64,000 bases of DNA from Brachypterus glaber (GCA_958510825.1 OY294054.1:14521390-14585389), one strand, 5' to 3'; counted from the first letter of the stretch, positions 35,123-45,711 are shown. Notes: generated by a model from the letters alone, not told the origin. A program made the numbers and translations.

Positions 35123-35570
35123 AATAGTATATTACATACTGAGGTGGAAATTTTCATTTCCTGAGGGAAAGTAAGGTGACTAAGGGGCGTTAGCCCCGGG
35201 GTCAGCCAGTTTCCGAAGGAAAAATTAAATTTTCCGCCGAGTTTGTATACTATTTTATTCACAATTTTTACCTATTTTATTAACAATTGTATATTCTATG
35301 TTCCACGACAAAACTGACACCATCTCTAAATTTATAAACACTGGTGAAGTTAGTTACACATTTTTGCTTTATCAATGCATGCATAGATGGCGATCTCCAC
35401 GAAAATAACATAAAAAAATAACTTTTATTTAATATTAACAATTTTAAAAATAACGTTATGTATTTACTTCGTTAAATTACCGGCAGTGGCAGCACTTATC
35501 AGTGATCTTTCAAAAATTACAGTTAAATTGGTTGTAAATTTAATATATTTTAGAAATACGAAAATATGGC
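35123..35570 (+). repeat. Dispersed repeat R, copy A
   Basis: Shared with 58570-59062 in opposite orientation. Common blocks include TAGTATATTACATAC, AGGTGGAAA, GTTTGTATACTATTTTATTC, GATGGCGATCTCCACGAAAA, TTTACTTCGTTAAATTACC and GCAGCACTTATCAGT. A shorter copy is at 42225-42310. It is non-coding and of unknown class. Confidence 0.75.
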
Positions 35571-36999
35571 AATTTAAATGTGTATCTGATGTTATTTAAA
35601 AAAAAAAATAAGTACTTAAAACTAGTTTTTCCATAACATTTTAATACATTTAAGTTTTTGACATATCTGAAGTGAAATGAAGTAATGTAAACACAAGACA
35701 GTACTTGACCAAGGTATGGAACTTCTGTGTTTAAAACTTTTTAGGTAGTAAAAGTTAACAATAATTGATTTTCCAACGTTTACTTATGTATATAATTAGC
35801 TCATTTCTAAATGATTATAAATAAAACATTTTACGAGTGTTAATTTTTACACTCATGTGAATATAACCAACAATTATTAAATAGTTCTTAAAATACTACA
35901 GTTCACTAACGAACGGTAAATTTTATACTGAAACTTATTAAAAACATTTAAATGTATGGGAAGTTTACCACTTTTTCTAACCACCATGATATTTATAATT
36001 TTTTAGTGCAATGTCTCGACAATCTAAAAATAAACTTTTTCCGAATGCGCTTTATGAATTATGTGAAATTATCCCAATGGGATGTAATGGCGCAGTTAAT
36101 TAACCCATAGGTTTTTACGTTGCTACGGGTGGGACACGTTTACTTCGTTTTTCAGTTATTATTAAACTTTTTGACAAATTAAAAGTTTTGTTTTCTTAGT
36201 GACTAATACTCTAATACTACTACAAAGTAATGAGAAAGAAGTCGGGGAAATATTATAAATTGCATTACTTTTATCAATTAAACAGCGTTACGGGGTGAGC
36301 CATATGAGTATATTTTAACCAGGGACTTGCCGGAGCCATATCACTTTTTTTCTCATTGTTTTTGCTTAACTTTTTTGTGATTTTATTATAAGAATATAAT
36401 TCCTCAGGTAAAAGTACATAAAAAAGGCACTCTTGTTGTAATACCGTAGGATTAACCGTTTTTGAGAAAAATGTATTTAAAATTTCATGCTTTGAGGGTC
36501 ATAAATTTAACACTAAAATGTTAAAAACCAAAATTCAGTATTGTATCCTGCAAAAAAATATTCTAGACATGCGCTTCCAAAAATCGATCAGTCGATAAGG
36601 GAATTTCGGTTTTCTAAAAAGGCACCATTCCATAAACTGCGATTTTGTTTTTAATATTTATTGTTTAAATAAGAATTTACGAAAAACATTACTTTTTATC
36701 CACTGAGGAAAAGTATACTGTTAGGTGCGAAGCATTTCTTACCTTCACGGCTTGTTACTGAGTAGGGTAGTTAAATTAGATGTAACATATGTTTTGGTAA
36801 CCTTAAGTTATAATATTATAATACCTAGCTTAGAAGTTTAACAAAGTCTTTTAAGAAAATTTAAGACCCTTCCCATATGTTGGTGAAACTTTTGCTATTT
36901 TATTAAAGAATTTCTAATTGCATTTTAAATGAGTTTCATTATCTTATTTTAATCTAAATGAATTATAATTTCTTGCTTTACCATTGTTCTCTAATTTAA
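35571..36999. other. Spacer with a foldback fragment and one module copy
   Basis: 36300-36600 carries diverged foldback-family text (AACCAGGGACTTGCCGGAGC, then ATTAACCGTTTTTGAGAAAA). 36712-36756 is a CTTCACGGCTTGTT module. The rest is AT-rich and unrecognised. Confidence 0.5.
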
Positions 37000-38085
37000 A
37001 CTCTAACACTTTCTACACAGAAATATATTTTTAGTTACAATTACAATTGTAAAATTGATACAAATTCATGGTTACAATGCACTCTTCCTGTTAAACTTGG
37101 CGGTCTAGGTATTAGAGATTCATTCACTCTTTGTTTTTCTGCTTTCTTAGGGTCTATTAATGATGTTTCTAGCCTTCTTCAAAAAATATTGCCGCAAAAT
37201 ATTTTAATTTCTTGTGATTCAGACTTTGAACTAGCTCTAAATTCTTGGCTTTCTATATGCAATTTAGAAAAATTGCCCGAAAAGATGCCAGAAAGACAGA
37301 AGGAGTTTGATTTTGCGCGTTGTCAGGTTCTCAGTGATGATCTACTTTCGAATTGCCAAGATTCAAAAAACAAAGCGCGTCTTTTAGCTCTTCAAGCCCC
37401 TGAAAGCGGTGCTTGGCTTAATGCACTTCCTTCTGCATCTCTTGGAAATCTCTTAGATGATTCCACCTTTCGCGTTTCCATTGCCTTGAGGCTTGGTCTG
37501 CCTGTGTGCGAGATGCACGTCTGTACTTGCGGCGAAAAAGTTGATAACTATGGCCTACATGGGCTTAGCTGCAATAAAAGTACAGGTCGTTATTCTAGAC
37601 ACAGGTTAATTAATGATATTATTAAAAGATCTTTAATAACAGCAGAATACCCTGCTGTTTTAGAACCACCAGGTCTGTGTAGAGGTGATGGAAGACGCGT
37701 GGATGGAATTACCTTAGTTCCCTGGAGAGCAGGAAAGGCTTTATTGTGGGATGCTACGTGCAGGCACACTTTAGCCGATTCGTATGTTGATCAAACATCT
37801 AAATCGGTGGGTGGGGCTGCACGTATTGCAGAAAATAATAAACACAATAAGTACGAAGAGCTGAAAGAACGCTTTGTTTTTACTGTTTTTGCAGTAGAAA
37901 CGTTTGGTCCTTGGGGTGATGAAGCCAAAAACCTTATTAGTGAAATAAGTAATAAAATTCCTAATAAATCCGCGAAAAGCTTCATTACCCAAAGGATCAG
38001 CTTGGCAGTTCAAAGAGGAAATGCGGCTTGTGTGTTGGGGACCATTACTGATGAAGTGGGTTTGGAAGAAATCTTTTATATTTAG
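37000..38085 (+). CDS. C-terminal part of a LINE polyprotein (RT thumb plus endonuclease-like domain)
   Basis: The frame is open from 37000 with no Met at its start, so it is the 3' remainder of a longer ORF. Early residues read CTLPVKLGGLGIRDS, the region following the palm in many LINE reverse transcriptases. Further on there is a Cys/His cluster (Cys at about 170, 175, 177 and 191, His at 187), RHRLINDIIKRS, then EPPGLCRGDGRRVDG and LLWDATCRHTLADS. A Cys/His knuckle followed by R-H, a Pro-Asp-like aspartate (D235) and WDxT resembles the restriction-like endonuclease at the C-terminus of R2/R4/CRE-type LINEs. That domain would nick the target DNA. About 361 codons without a stop suggest a young copy. 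The reverse transcriptase catalytic region is missing, so it cannot retrotranspose by itself. The endonuclease assignment is from motif spacing only. Confidence 0.7.
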   Translation, partial: TLTLSTQKYIFSYNYNCKIDTNSWLQCTLPVKLGGLGIRDSFTLCFSAFLGSINDVSSLLQKILPQNILISCDSDFELALNSWLSICNLEKLPEKMPERQKEFDFARCQVLSDDLLSNCQDSKNKARLLALQAPESGAWLNALPSASLGNLLDDSTFRVSIALRLGLPVCEMHVCTCGEKVDNYGLHGLSCNKSTGRYSRHRLINDIIKRSLITAEYPAVLEPPGLCRGDGRRVDGITLVPWRAGKALLWDATCRHTLADSYVDQTSKSVGGAARIAENNKHNKYEELKERFVFTVFAVETFGPWGDEAKNLISEISNKIPNKSAKSFITQRISLAVQRGNAACVLGTITDEVGLEEIFYI

Positions 38086-38219
38086 TTTTTATATTTAGTT
38101 TTTATTATTATTTTATTTTATTTTCCTTTGTTTAATTTTATATTTCTTTTTTAATTTAGTGTTTATTTATACTTAGTAATAATTTAATAAACGAATTAAT
38201 TTCATAGAAAAAAAAAAAT
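37000..38219 (+). mobile_element. 5'-truncated LINE with poly(A) tail
   Basis: The open ORF fragment is followed by about 120 bp of 3' UTR, AATAAAC near 38186 and a 13-base A-rich tail at 38207-38219. The 5' boundary is unclear, since homologous protein starts at about 37021. I could not find a convincing target duplication. Confidence 0.75.
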
Positions 38220-38224
38220 ATATA

Positions 38225-38460
38225 TTAAGAGAATATTATTTTGCTGGTTAATTAAGCATCACCTAAGTCCAGGACTTGTGTGGGCTAGTAGTAGAGGGAA
38301 CCAATTTATAGGGAGTGTCCGCTTCACTCACGCCTTCGCCAAGTTTCAATTATTAATTAACTGAAAAAGGCAAATCGGCGCCGATGAGAATCGAACTCAC
38401 GCTATTTTGGGTAGTAAACTCCTCAAGTACGTTGCGGTAATCCACTACACCAATCCTCCC
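38225..38460 (-). mobile_element. tRNA-derived SINE, minus strand
   Basis: On the minus strand the head starts GGGAGGATTGGTGTAGTGG, with an A-box-like TGGTGTAGTGG, and has the B-box region GAGTTCGATTCTC. The 3' flank does not pair with the 5' end as an acceptor stem would, so it is not a tRNA gene. The body ends CTAGCCCACACAAGTCCTGG, then ACTTAGGTGATGCTTAATTA, a tail shared with fragments at 43.4, 48.8 and 57.9 kb. It lies directly behind the LINE poly(A) tail. Confidence 0.8.
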
Positions 38461-39243
38461 ATCAATCAATAAGTTAAATTAAATGAAACTAAAAGTCCAA
38501 AGTTAATTGCTTTAAAGTTATTTAGGAATAAAAGTATTCAATTTTATATTAAAAGGCCTAACCAGGTTAGAAGTGACGACCAAGTGAAGCAAGGGTTTCA
38601 TGATAGTCGAGAAGTCGATATATCTCGATTTCGAGAAAAAAAAAGAAGACAAAAGCCTTATTTAAAAAATCAAAAAAAGACGAGAGTCACGTCGTCGAGT
38701 GTCGAGAGTCTTGATCAAGAATAGAGGCTTCTCGACGCTTGATTAAATTTTTGTAATTCTGGAGTTCTAGAAACCTGATTAAATTTTTATACTTTTAATA
38801 CACATAAAAGCTCTCTACACACAAGTTATGGAAATAAAAAAATTCAATAATAAAAACTTGTTTGGCCTACTGTGGGGATGTGTCGACGTGTTTTTTAAAA
38901 TCAACTGACCCTGCAGAGTCTCTGAATATTCAGTTTACTTTTAACAGTGTAGACAAGACAAGTAGTTGATCTTCGTAAAAAGGCCAAGACAATATCAGTC
39001 CATTTCTTGTCTTGAAAATCAAGACTCTCGACAATCGAGACGAGAAATACCGTTTTTCTTGTGAAACCTAAGAGGGCGGAATTCACGCAAGAAGTTAATT
39101 TTCAGTAGATTTTTTCTAAAAAACTCTACCATTATTAATTTTGTAATAGAAAATTCAAGTTTTTACGCAGACACTTTAATACAAAAAATAATAGGATATA
39201 ATCGTTTTGCCTTTAGGGACCATTTTGGCCTTTTTACCCTTAT
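38461..39243. other. Spacer with TCTCGA-rich stretch and one MITE end
   Basis: 38600-38740 has many TCGAG/CTCGA words that make local inverted repeats (also at 39010-39050). 38922-38951 is a solo end of the CAGTTTAC MITE family (GAATATTCAGTTTACTTTTA). No gene. Confidence 0.4.
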
Positions 39244-39960
39244 ACAGGGTGATCAGTAACTGCCATGCCAAAATTTAATAATATAATAATAATAAAATAT
39301 GAAAAATAGTTTCTATAAAGGTTGGTTCGGAAATGAGCCCTAATGGAGCTACGGCCCTTCGAAGATGACATATTGAATGGGAAACAAAAACAACATAAAT
39401 AAAATGCTGCAGGGTGATTCTTCATTTAAAACTGAGCAAAAAAGTATTCTTCACCAAAACACCTAAATTTAATATTAAAGAAGTAATCGCCTTTTAAAAA
39501 GTGACGTTTATGGTGGCACAAAATGTTACTTCCTCTTAATTGCATTTTTTTTAAACGGCTGCTCCTATAGTGTTACATTAAGACATTTTTTATGTATTTT
39601 TACTCAAGGAATCCATATTTTGTAAAAAAATCCAAAAAAAGTACACATAAAAAAGTTTGGGGCAAAAATGTGAAGCCTAAATACATTTTTCCGTCTAGGC
39701 ACGCCTCTGGATAAATTCAAGAAAATAAAATAACATAAACTTACTGCCCTTATTAATACTAGTATACGTGCAAAAGCTCGTCGCTCTAGCTTAAAGGGTA
39801 CCAGAGTTATTCATTAAAAACCTTATTTTTATTACAAATTTAAAGGGTCGTAGCTCCCTTAGGGCTCATTTGCGGATCAACATTTATAGGAACTTTTTTT
39901 ATATTTTTGGATGTAGAATCACCTCTTAAATTTTGTCATGCCAGTTATTGATCACCCTGT
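39244..39960. mobile_element. Foldback-like MITE, 717 bp, CAGGGTGATCAGTAACTG ends
   Basis: The left end ACAGGGTGATCAGTAACTGC and the right end CAGTTATTGATCACCCTGT are imperfect reverse complements. The interior blocks GAGCCCTAATGGAGCTACG and TCCCTTAGGGCTCATTTG are mirrored in the two arms. It has the same general plan as the 1.15-kb foldbacks but different termini. Confidence 0.75.
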
Positions 39961-40314
39961 ATACCCACTTTTTTAATAAAAATTATCTCAACTTTTCATT
40001 CTACAATTCAGTATATTCTCATTAAAAAGTTCCTGAAAGCGTCTCAAACCTAGTTAGTCTTAAGACAGCCGCAACTTACGATGCCTACATTTCATATGAA
40101 TTTCAGTTACACTTTATCTTATTAAAACTCTTCAGAGTTCTATAGCTGAAAGAAATTTATAGAATAATTTTTACAAAATCGACAAAAACTATCCTGGATC
40201 AATTATTTTTATATACACGTTTTTTTTATCAAATTCTAAACAAATTTCAAAAGTGTCCTGTCTGTCTGTCAACCATATTTTTGTGCATTCGATTACTCAA
40301 AAATTAAATAGGTA
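39961..40314. other. AT-rich spacer
   Basis: No gene and no repeat recognised apart from a short CTGTCTGTC run at about 40258. Confidence 0.4.
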
Positions 40315-40730
40315 CACTATAAAAAGTAAACTGAATATTCAGTTACAAATGGATAGGAAATCGAAAGTTATTATCCTATACAATTGTACTTTAATTTTTG
40401 TTAGAAAAACGCAAAATTACATGTCCTTCCTTAAATATTAAAGTACGTAACTTTATAACTATGGTGTTTTTAACAAAAATTAAAGTACATTTGCACAGGG
40501 TCATAACTTCCTATCCATTTGTAACCGAATATTTAGTAACAAATGGAAGAACTTACGATCCTATACAAGTTTACTTTAATTTTTTTTAAACACTATAGTT
40601 ATAAAGTCACGCCAGGATGGACATGAAATATTGCGTGTTATTAACAAAAATTAAAGTAAAATTGTATAGGATAATAGCTTCCGATTTCCCATCTATTTCT
40701 AACTGAATATTTAGTTTACTTTTTACAGTG
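40315..40730. mobile_element. CACTGTAAAAAGTAAACTG MITE, best copy, 416 bp
   Basis: The left end is CACTATAAAAAGTAAACTGA. The right end, TTTAGTTTACTTTTTACAGTG, is its near-exact reverse complement. Between them are the family blocks ATGGATAGGAAATCG, ATCCTATACAATTGTACTTT and GACATGAAATATTGCG, several present in both orientations. The two overlapping plus-strand frames within it are artefacts of AT-rich repeat sequence. Confidence 0.82.
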
Positions 40731-41683
40731 TATCTGATATCTTATCGATATTTCAGGAGAAATTTAGTTTTATGTAAAAAATAATTTTTTATAAAAAAAT
40801 AACTTAAAATACATTTTTTTTAAGCTGCGAAATTTTCCATAACTAATAAAAATAGAAGAAAATGTACATTAACTTTTTGATGAGGCAATCAAACCAGTCA
40901 CCAAGGATAACTTTAACTGATGAAAGTATTTATAACAATTTTGAAAAAAAAATATTAAATAAAGAGCTGTAAGGTCATGTTGCTTAAACTGGGCCTCTGT
41001 TTTACATCACGCGAATTTCAAAAACTACAACTTTAGTTGTAAATAACAAAGTTTCGGGCTCTCTTAAACCAAGATTTTCTATTGATGTAAAGACCACATG
41101 GAATTGGGATATCAGCATTTTAATTTAAAAAAAATATACCTATTTTTTATTTTTTCCAAGGTCCCTATTTTTGAGGAAACTGGACCACCCCTGTGTAGTT
41201 TGTTATTAAGTGCGTTGTGTGGGAGCTAGGTTAACTGCGCTCCCAGTTTGTACATTTCTTAAATGTACCAGAAAAATATTTGTGTATTTTTATATCGCAT
41301 TATTTTTATTCACAAATTTAAAAAAAAATCGGATTCACCTTGTAAGCTTTTTAAAAAAATAACTAATTACATCAAACTGTTTGGTATCCAGAGATAAAAC
41401 AGTATAGTATTCCGTTTTACTATACAGTGTATTCCACTATTACTAAGGAGGGAAACTTCAAGTGGTGGCCTAGATAATTCTCAAAAAAATTTTTGGAACT
41501 TATAACAATTTTTTTTAATAAGAAAAACAACAGGGGGCCAAATTAAAAAATATAATTTGTTAATAAATAACTAAAGATGTTCTTTATATTTTAATAATAA
41601 ATAAAAGTATAAAAAAATGGGCACGTTATAAGTAGTGCCAAATTTTATTTTAAATACAAAATTAAGAGTAATTTTAAAAAATA
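40731..41683. other. AT-rich spacer
   Basis: No gene, RNA or shared repeat recognised. A GGGAGCTAGGTTAACTGCGC-type patch near 41220 is GC-richer but unexplained. Confidence 0.4.
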
Positions 41684-41980
41684 ACACAGCCACACAAAAA
41701 AAAAGTATCTTGATCTGGGGACTAGACATATATATATTTTTATGTATTTTTACGCGCTGAATCTGAATCCGCCATTAGAATAGGACCAACGGGTCTTGGT
41801 TTAACCCTAACCTCAAAAAACACAAGCAAAACGGGCCATTTCAAGGTGTTTTTCGAGGTTAGGGTTAAACCAAGACCCGTTGGGCCTATTCTTATGGCGG
41901 ATTCAGATTCAGCGTTTCAAAACACATAGGAAGAAGTATCGTCCCCAGATCAAGACTCTTCTTTTTTTGTGTGGCTGTGT
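41684..41980. mobile_element. 297-bp palindromic MITE with GC-rich inner arms
   Basis: The outer ends ACACAGCCACACAAAAAAA and TTTTTTGTGTGGCTGTGT are reverse complements. The inner arms (about 41758-41815 and 41860-41917) share CTGAATCTGAATCCGCCAT, ACGGGTCTTGGTTTAACCCT and AACCTC in inverted orientation with few mismatches over about 60 bp, around a short loop. No frame. Confidence 0.85.
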
Positions 41981-42002
41981 AATATTTGAAAAAAAAAAGT
42001 CG

Positions 42003-42065
42003 AGAAAAAACGCTGTGACTAGTATACTATAGACTGCGAAGCTTTATATGTCTTCACGACTTGTT
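42003..42065 (+). repeat. Copy of the CTTCACGGCTTGTT module
   Basis: AGTATACTATAGACTGCGAA, GCTTTATATG and TCTTCACGACTTGTT follow the module consensus in forward orientation. Confidence 0.65.
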
Positions 42066-42224
42066 AATACTATAAATTCACTAATTCAACCTTACGTGGC
42101 AATAAAACTTGGAACAAACAACCCAAAATTAAATTTATCTCAGCATTTTTAACTCAAATTACGGGTTTCTCTAATCTGTATAAGTTTAAATACTTACTAA
42201 GAGTACACACAGAGAAATGAGTGA

Positions 42225-42310
42225 GTAATAAATAGTATATTGCATACTGAAGTGGAAAATGTTGCATTTCCTGAGGGAAAGTTAGCTGACCAAGGGGCGT
42301 TAGCACCGAT
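42225..42310 (+). repeat. Partial copy C of dispersed repeat R
   Basis: AATAGTATATTGCATACTGA, TTTCCTGAGGGAAAGTTAGC and CCAAGGGGCGTTAGC match the start of copy A at 35123. Just upstream at 42187 is ACACACAGAGAAATG, a word that recurs near several repeat ends. Confidence 0.7.
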
Positions 42311-42836
42311 TTTTTGACACACCCATTTTGGATCAGAACTGTTAAAATTGTTTGGTATTTTTGGGGGTTTGGAGCAAAACCAGTTATATCCAAATTTTGT
42401 GATAAAAAACAACCATCAAAGGTACCATGGAGGAAAACGAAACCCAAAAAGCCGAACTATATGCTTACTCGAAGAAAGCTCCATACATTTTTAAAAAGTT
42501 AGAATTTTGTTTATTACAAGAAAAAAAAATCTTTTTTCAATTGTGTACTTAAATTTATATTTTTTTCTTTGTGTGTAGCTTGCTTTTCTTTATATCGTAA
42601 CATAGCTAGAAAATAATTCATTCAATAAAAGAAATACGAGTTTTTTTATATTTACTAAAAATGGGTCATACTTCGGGCTTTTTTACAATGTAATATCTAG
42701 TGTAATTTATTTGATTTTTTTTGTTGTTTAAAACCGGATACTTTTTATTGAATCCGATACGTAGAAAAAAAATAGTAAAATTTCCATATATACTCTGATT
42801 ATTGGACTATAATCTCTGATGCAGTATATTATAAAT

Positions 42837-42897
42837 AAGCCGTGAAGATATGTAAGGCTTCGCATTCCACAGTACACTCTTTACAGTGAATAGTTAA
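42837..42897 (-). repeat. Copy of the CTTCACGGCTTGTT module
   Basis: AAGCCGTGAAGATATGTAAG, GCTTCGCATTCCA and TTTACAGTGAATAG. It is one of the closest copies to the consensus. Confidence 0.7.
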
Positions 42898-42904
42898 CCT
42901 TAAA

Positions 42905-43412
42905 AAATACCCTGCCCAGTAAAAGAGCTTTCCCATTTTACACCTCCGCGCGTAAAATGGATTTTTTATTATTAGATTTACTTTTAGCATCCTTAAAAAT
43001 GTACCAATTTTCACGAAAACTACCCTCCGCCTCTTAGGGGGTGGAGTATCAGATTCTCTTTCAGCAACCTTAAAAACCCCAATATACAAATTTTTACAAA
43101 AACTACCCCCCGCCCCTTAGGGGGTAAAATTAGAATTCAGTTTTAGCGACCTCAATGTATAAATTTTCAAGAAAACCGCTTCTGCTTCTCAGTGGGTGAA
43201 GTAGGAATTTTTTTATTATCAGATGTACTTTCAGCAACCTAAAAAAACCCAATATGCCAATTTTTACGAGAAATACCCCCCGCCCCTTTGTGGGTAAATT
43301 TTTTATTTAAAATCAGATTTACTTTCAGCAACCTCAAAAACCGAAATATACCAGCTTTCTCGAAAATTACACCCCACCCCTCATGGGGTGAAATTAGAAA
43401 AAAAAATATTAT
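42905..43412. repeat. Tandem repeat, about 90-115-bp units with C-rich hairpins
   Basis: About five diverged units, each with TTTCAGCAACCT, CCAATATACCAATTTT, ACGAAAACTACC, then a CCCCCGCCCCTTAGGGGGT hairpin and AATTTTTTTATTATCAGAT. Unit length varies. A related, more decayed stretch is at about 50370-50480. The last unit runs into a SINE tail at 43415. Confidence 0.8.
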
Positions 43413-43414
43413 CA

Positions 43415-43464
43415 GATGCTTAATTAAGTAGAATAGTACGAGGTTAAACAAAGTGTAATGTAAT
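43415..43464 (+). mobile_element. SINE tail fragment
   Basis: GATGCTTAATTAAGTAGAAT and AGTACGAGGTTAAACAAA match the 3' part of the tRNA-derived SINE family (48.8 and 57.9 kb). The 5' part is absent. Confidence 0.75.
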
Positions 43465-43529
43465 TTTGACGAAAATATTGAAAATATTTAAAAATATTTA
43501 CCCCCTCACCCCCTCGGGGGTGACATTTC

Positions 43530-44036
43530 ATGTCCCACTGATTATTAAAGTACGTGACTAAAACTATAGTGTTTTTAACAAAAAATAAAGTACATTTGTA
43601 TAGGATCATAACTTCCTATCCATTTGTAACTAAATATTTGGTTACAAATGGATAGAAAGTTATTATCCATGCAATACATAAAATACATATTTTATTTTTT
43701 GTTAAAAACACGCAACATTTCATGTCCGTCACTGAATACTGAATACTATAATATAACTATAGTTTTTAAGTCACGTACCTAAATAGTCAGTGGCGGACAT
43801 GAAATGTTGCGTGTTTTTAACAAAAATTAAAGTAAAATTGTATAGGATAATAACTTCCTATTCATTTGTAACTGAATACTGAGTTACAAATGAATAGGAA
43901 ATCGGAAGTTATGTACCCTAATATTTAAGGATGGAAATGAAATGTTGCGCGTTTTTAACAAAAATTAAAGTACAATTGTATAGGATAATAACTTCCAATC
44001 CATTTGTAACTAAATATTCAGTTATGCTTTTTACAG
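43530..44036. mobile_element. Compound cluster of CAGTTTAC-family MITE copies
   Basis: Family blocks (TTAAAGTACGTGACT, AACAAAAATTAAAGTA, ATTGTATAGGATAATAACTT and CATTTGTAACTGAATA) recur several times in alternating orientation, ending at CTTTTTACAGT. At least two copies are nested or joined end to end. Confidence 0.8.
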
Positions 44037-44429
44037 TTTTGTTCACAAAATATGATTTATTTTAACAGCAGTTTTTTTTAATTTGAATATAATTATAATC
44101 GATAGTTTTATTATTATGATTGGTTTTGGTATTCCATTATTGAAAAGAATGGTTTCTGATATTTTAAGTTTACTCCCTTTTATTTATTTGGTTCCAAATA
44201 ACTGTTAAGTTTTTCCACTCATCGAACCTAATTTTTTCTAAAATGTGACAGTTGGACAGGCAGACGGATGGACAGACGTATAAACAAGCAGACAAAGAGA
44301 CAATTTTAAAGTTGCAATTCAATAAAAAACAGATGTATAAAAAATTTAATCAATTTTAAAATTTATTTACCTAATACTTTTCTAGCCAGAAACGTAGTTG
44401 TGAAGAGTTTAAAAAAGTAATAATTTATT
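44037..44429. other. AT-rich spacer with a GACA/GACAG patch
   Basis: 44244-44302 has an imperfect run of GACAGACGGATGGACAGACG type. It is shorter and less regular than the GACA arrays elsewhere, and no MITE ends surround it. Confidence 0.4.
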
Positions 44430-44609
44430 ATGGAATCAGATTTTTTAAAAGGATGGATTAAAATAAAGGGAGAATTTATGACTCAATGGCGTCAGAAAGC
44501 AAATGTGGCTAAAACCAGAAAATACTCGGCGTACATTGTCAATTCAGAAAACAGGGAAAAATATTATTCCGTTTATTTCGTATTCAGTTCTGCGTTAGCA
44601 AAAAAATAA
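44430..44609 (+). other. Small open reading frame, 59 codons, unrecognised
   Basis: It begins MESDFLKGWIKIKGEFMTQW and ends in a Ser-Ala-Leu-Ala-Lys-Lys stop. Its composition is mixed and charged, unlike the Phe/Leu/Lys-biased chance frames around it, and the segment is less AT-rich. There is no recognisable domain, signal peptide or neighbouring exon. It could be a small gene, an exon or a transposon scrap. Confidence 0.2.
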
Positions 44610-45422
44610 ATTAAAAATAGGACGGTTCCACTGAACCCATTGTCTCGCGTAAAAGTTTTGATTATTTTGTTGTTATTTTCATATGTCTGCATTTATTTTC
44701 GGTGATTATGAGAGAGTAACCCTAAATGTAAAAAATACAAATGACAAAAAAAAAAAATAAGAGAAAAAAAAAAAAATAAGACAAAAAAAAAAAAATCTGG
44801 AGAGAGCCGGTTTATGATTTATCTAAGCAACACAGCACAGACCTCAAGGTCAATCACCAAACAAATATACACAGGACAAAAACCCAAAGAACACGGGTAA
44901 GAGAGCCATAGGCTCTGACCCAACCCACATCAAATATGCCACCTTCCTCCTCCTCCTCCCTAAATGTAAATTTTAAGGAACCTTTATGTGATTTTTCCGG
45001 GGAAAACCAGTAATGTGTTATTACGTGTGTAATTTACCATTAATCTACATAATTTGAGCAAAATTGTAAGAGCCATTTTTAAGAAAATCGAATTTTCAAT
45101 TTTTGTTTATTAGTAATATAGTAAAATACCTTTTTTTGGGGTGGAGGGAGGAGGAGAAAGTAAAACTAAAAAAAGAAAGTCGGATTGACGTATTTTTTTT
45201 AAGGAAAAATAATTTTAATAGGATTTGTAAGGATCAATCTAACCAATTTTGAAAAAAAAAACAAAAAAAATTAAAAAGTTATAGAAAGCGCAACTTTTCC
45301 AAAAAGTATAAAAAATAGAAGGGATATGTACCAAATTTTCAAAAAAGATTTCTTTACGCGCCCGAGATCAAAGCAATTATATTTTTGAAAGTATGTCGAG
45401 AGAATACACAACATACCATCCA
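44610..45422. other. Spacer with A-rich tract and GC-richer insert
   Basis: 44745-44803 is a set of A-runs separated by TAAGA. It is followed by a GC-richer 150-bp stretch (GGAGAGAGCCGG to CCTCCTCCTCCTCCC) that could be a retroposon on the minus strand with an A-rich end, but no family is recognised. The rest is AT-rich. Confidence 0.35.
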
Positions 45423-45477
45423 CTTTAAAGAGTATACTATGGAATGCGAAAAATTACATATCTTTACGACTTGTTTT
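45423..45477 (+). repeat. Copy of the CTTCACGGCTTGTT module
   Basis: GAGTATACTATGGAATGCGA, AATTACATATC and TTTACGACTTGTT match the consensus, with one base changed in the final word. Confidence 0.65.
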
Positions 45478-45711
45478 AAATTAAACACTTCAAAATTTAA
45501 TCAAGAAAAGTTCAAATTTTATTATAACGTTTTCGATGTAGACGATATAAATACGTTTCGATGTTTTATTGATTCGTGATTTTTTGTACATTAAAAACAA
45601 GCGAACGACCAGAACTATAAAACTGCAATAATAGATTTCTGTTTATTTTAAACATATCAACACGGGTTTTGCAGTATGTCGAAATACGCAGTTAAATTAA
45701 CACTCTTCTAC

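Noticed and set aside
38380..38460. tRNA gene on the minus strand
   Set aside because: The 5' GGGAGGA has no complement at the 3' end, and the tail belongs to a dispersed SINE family.
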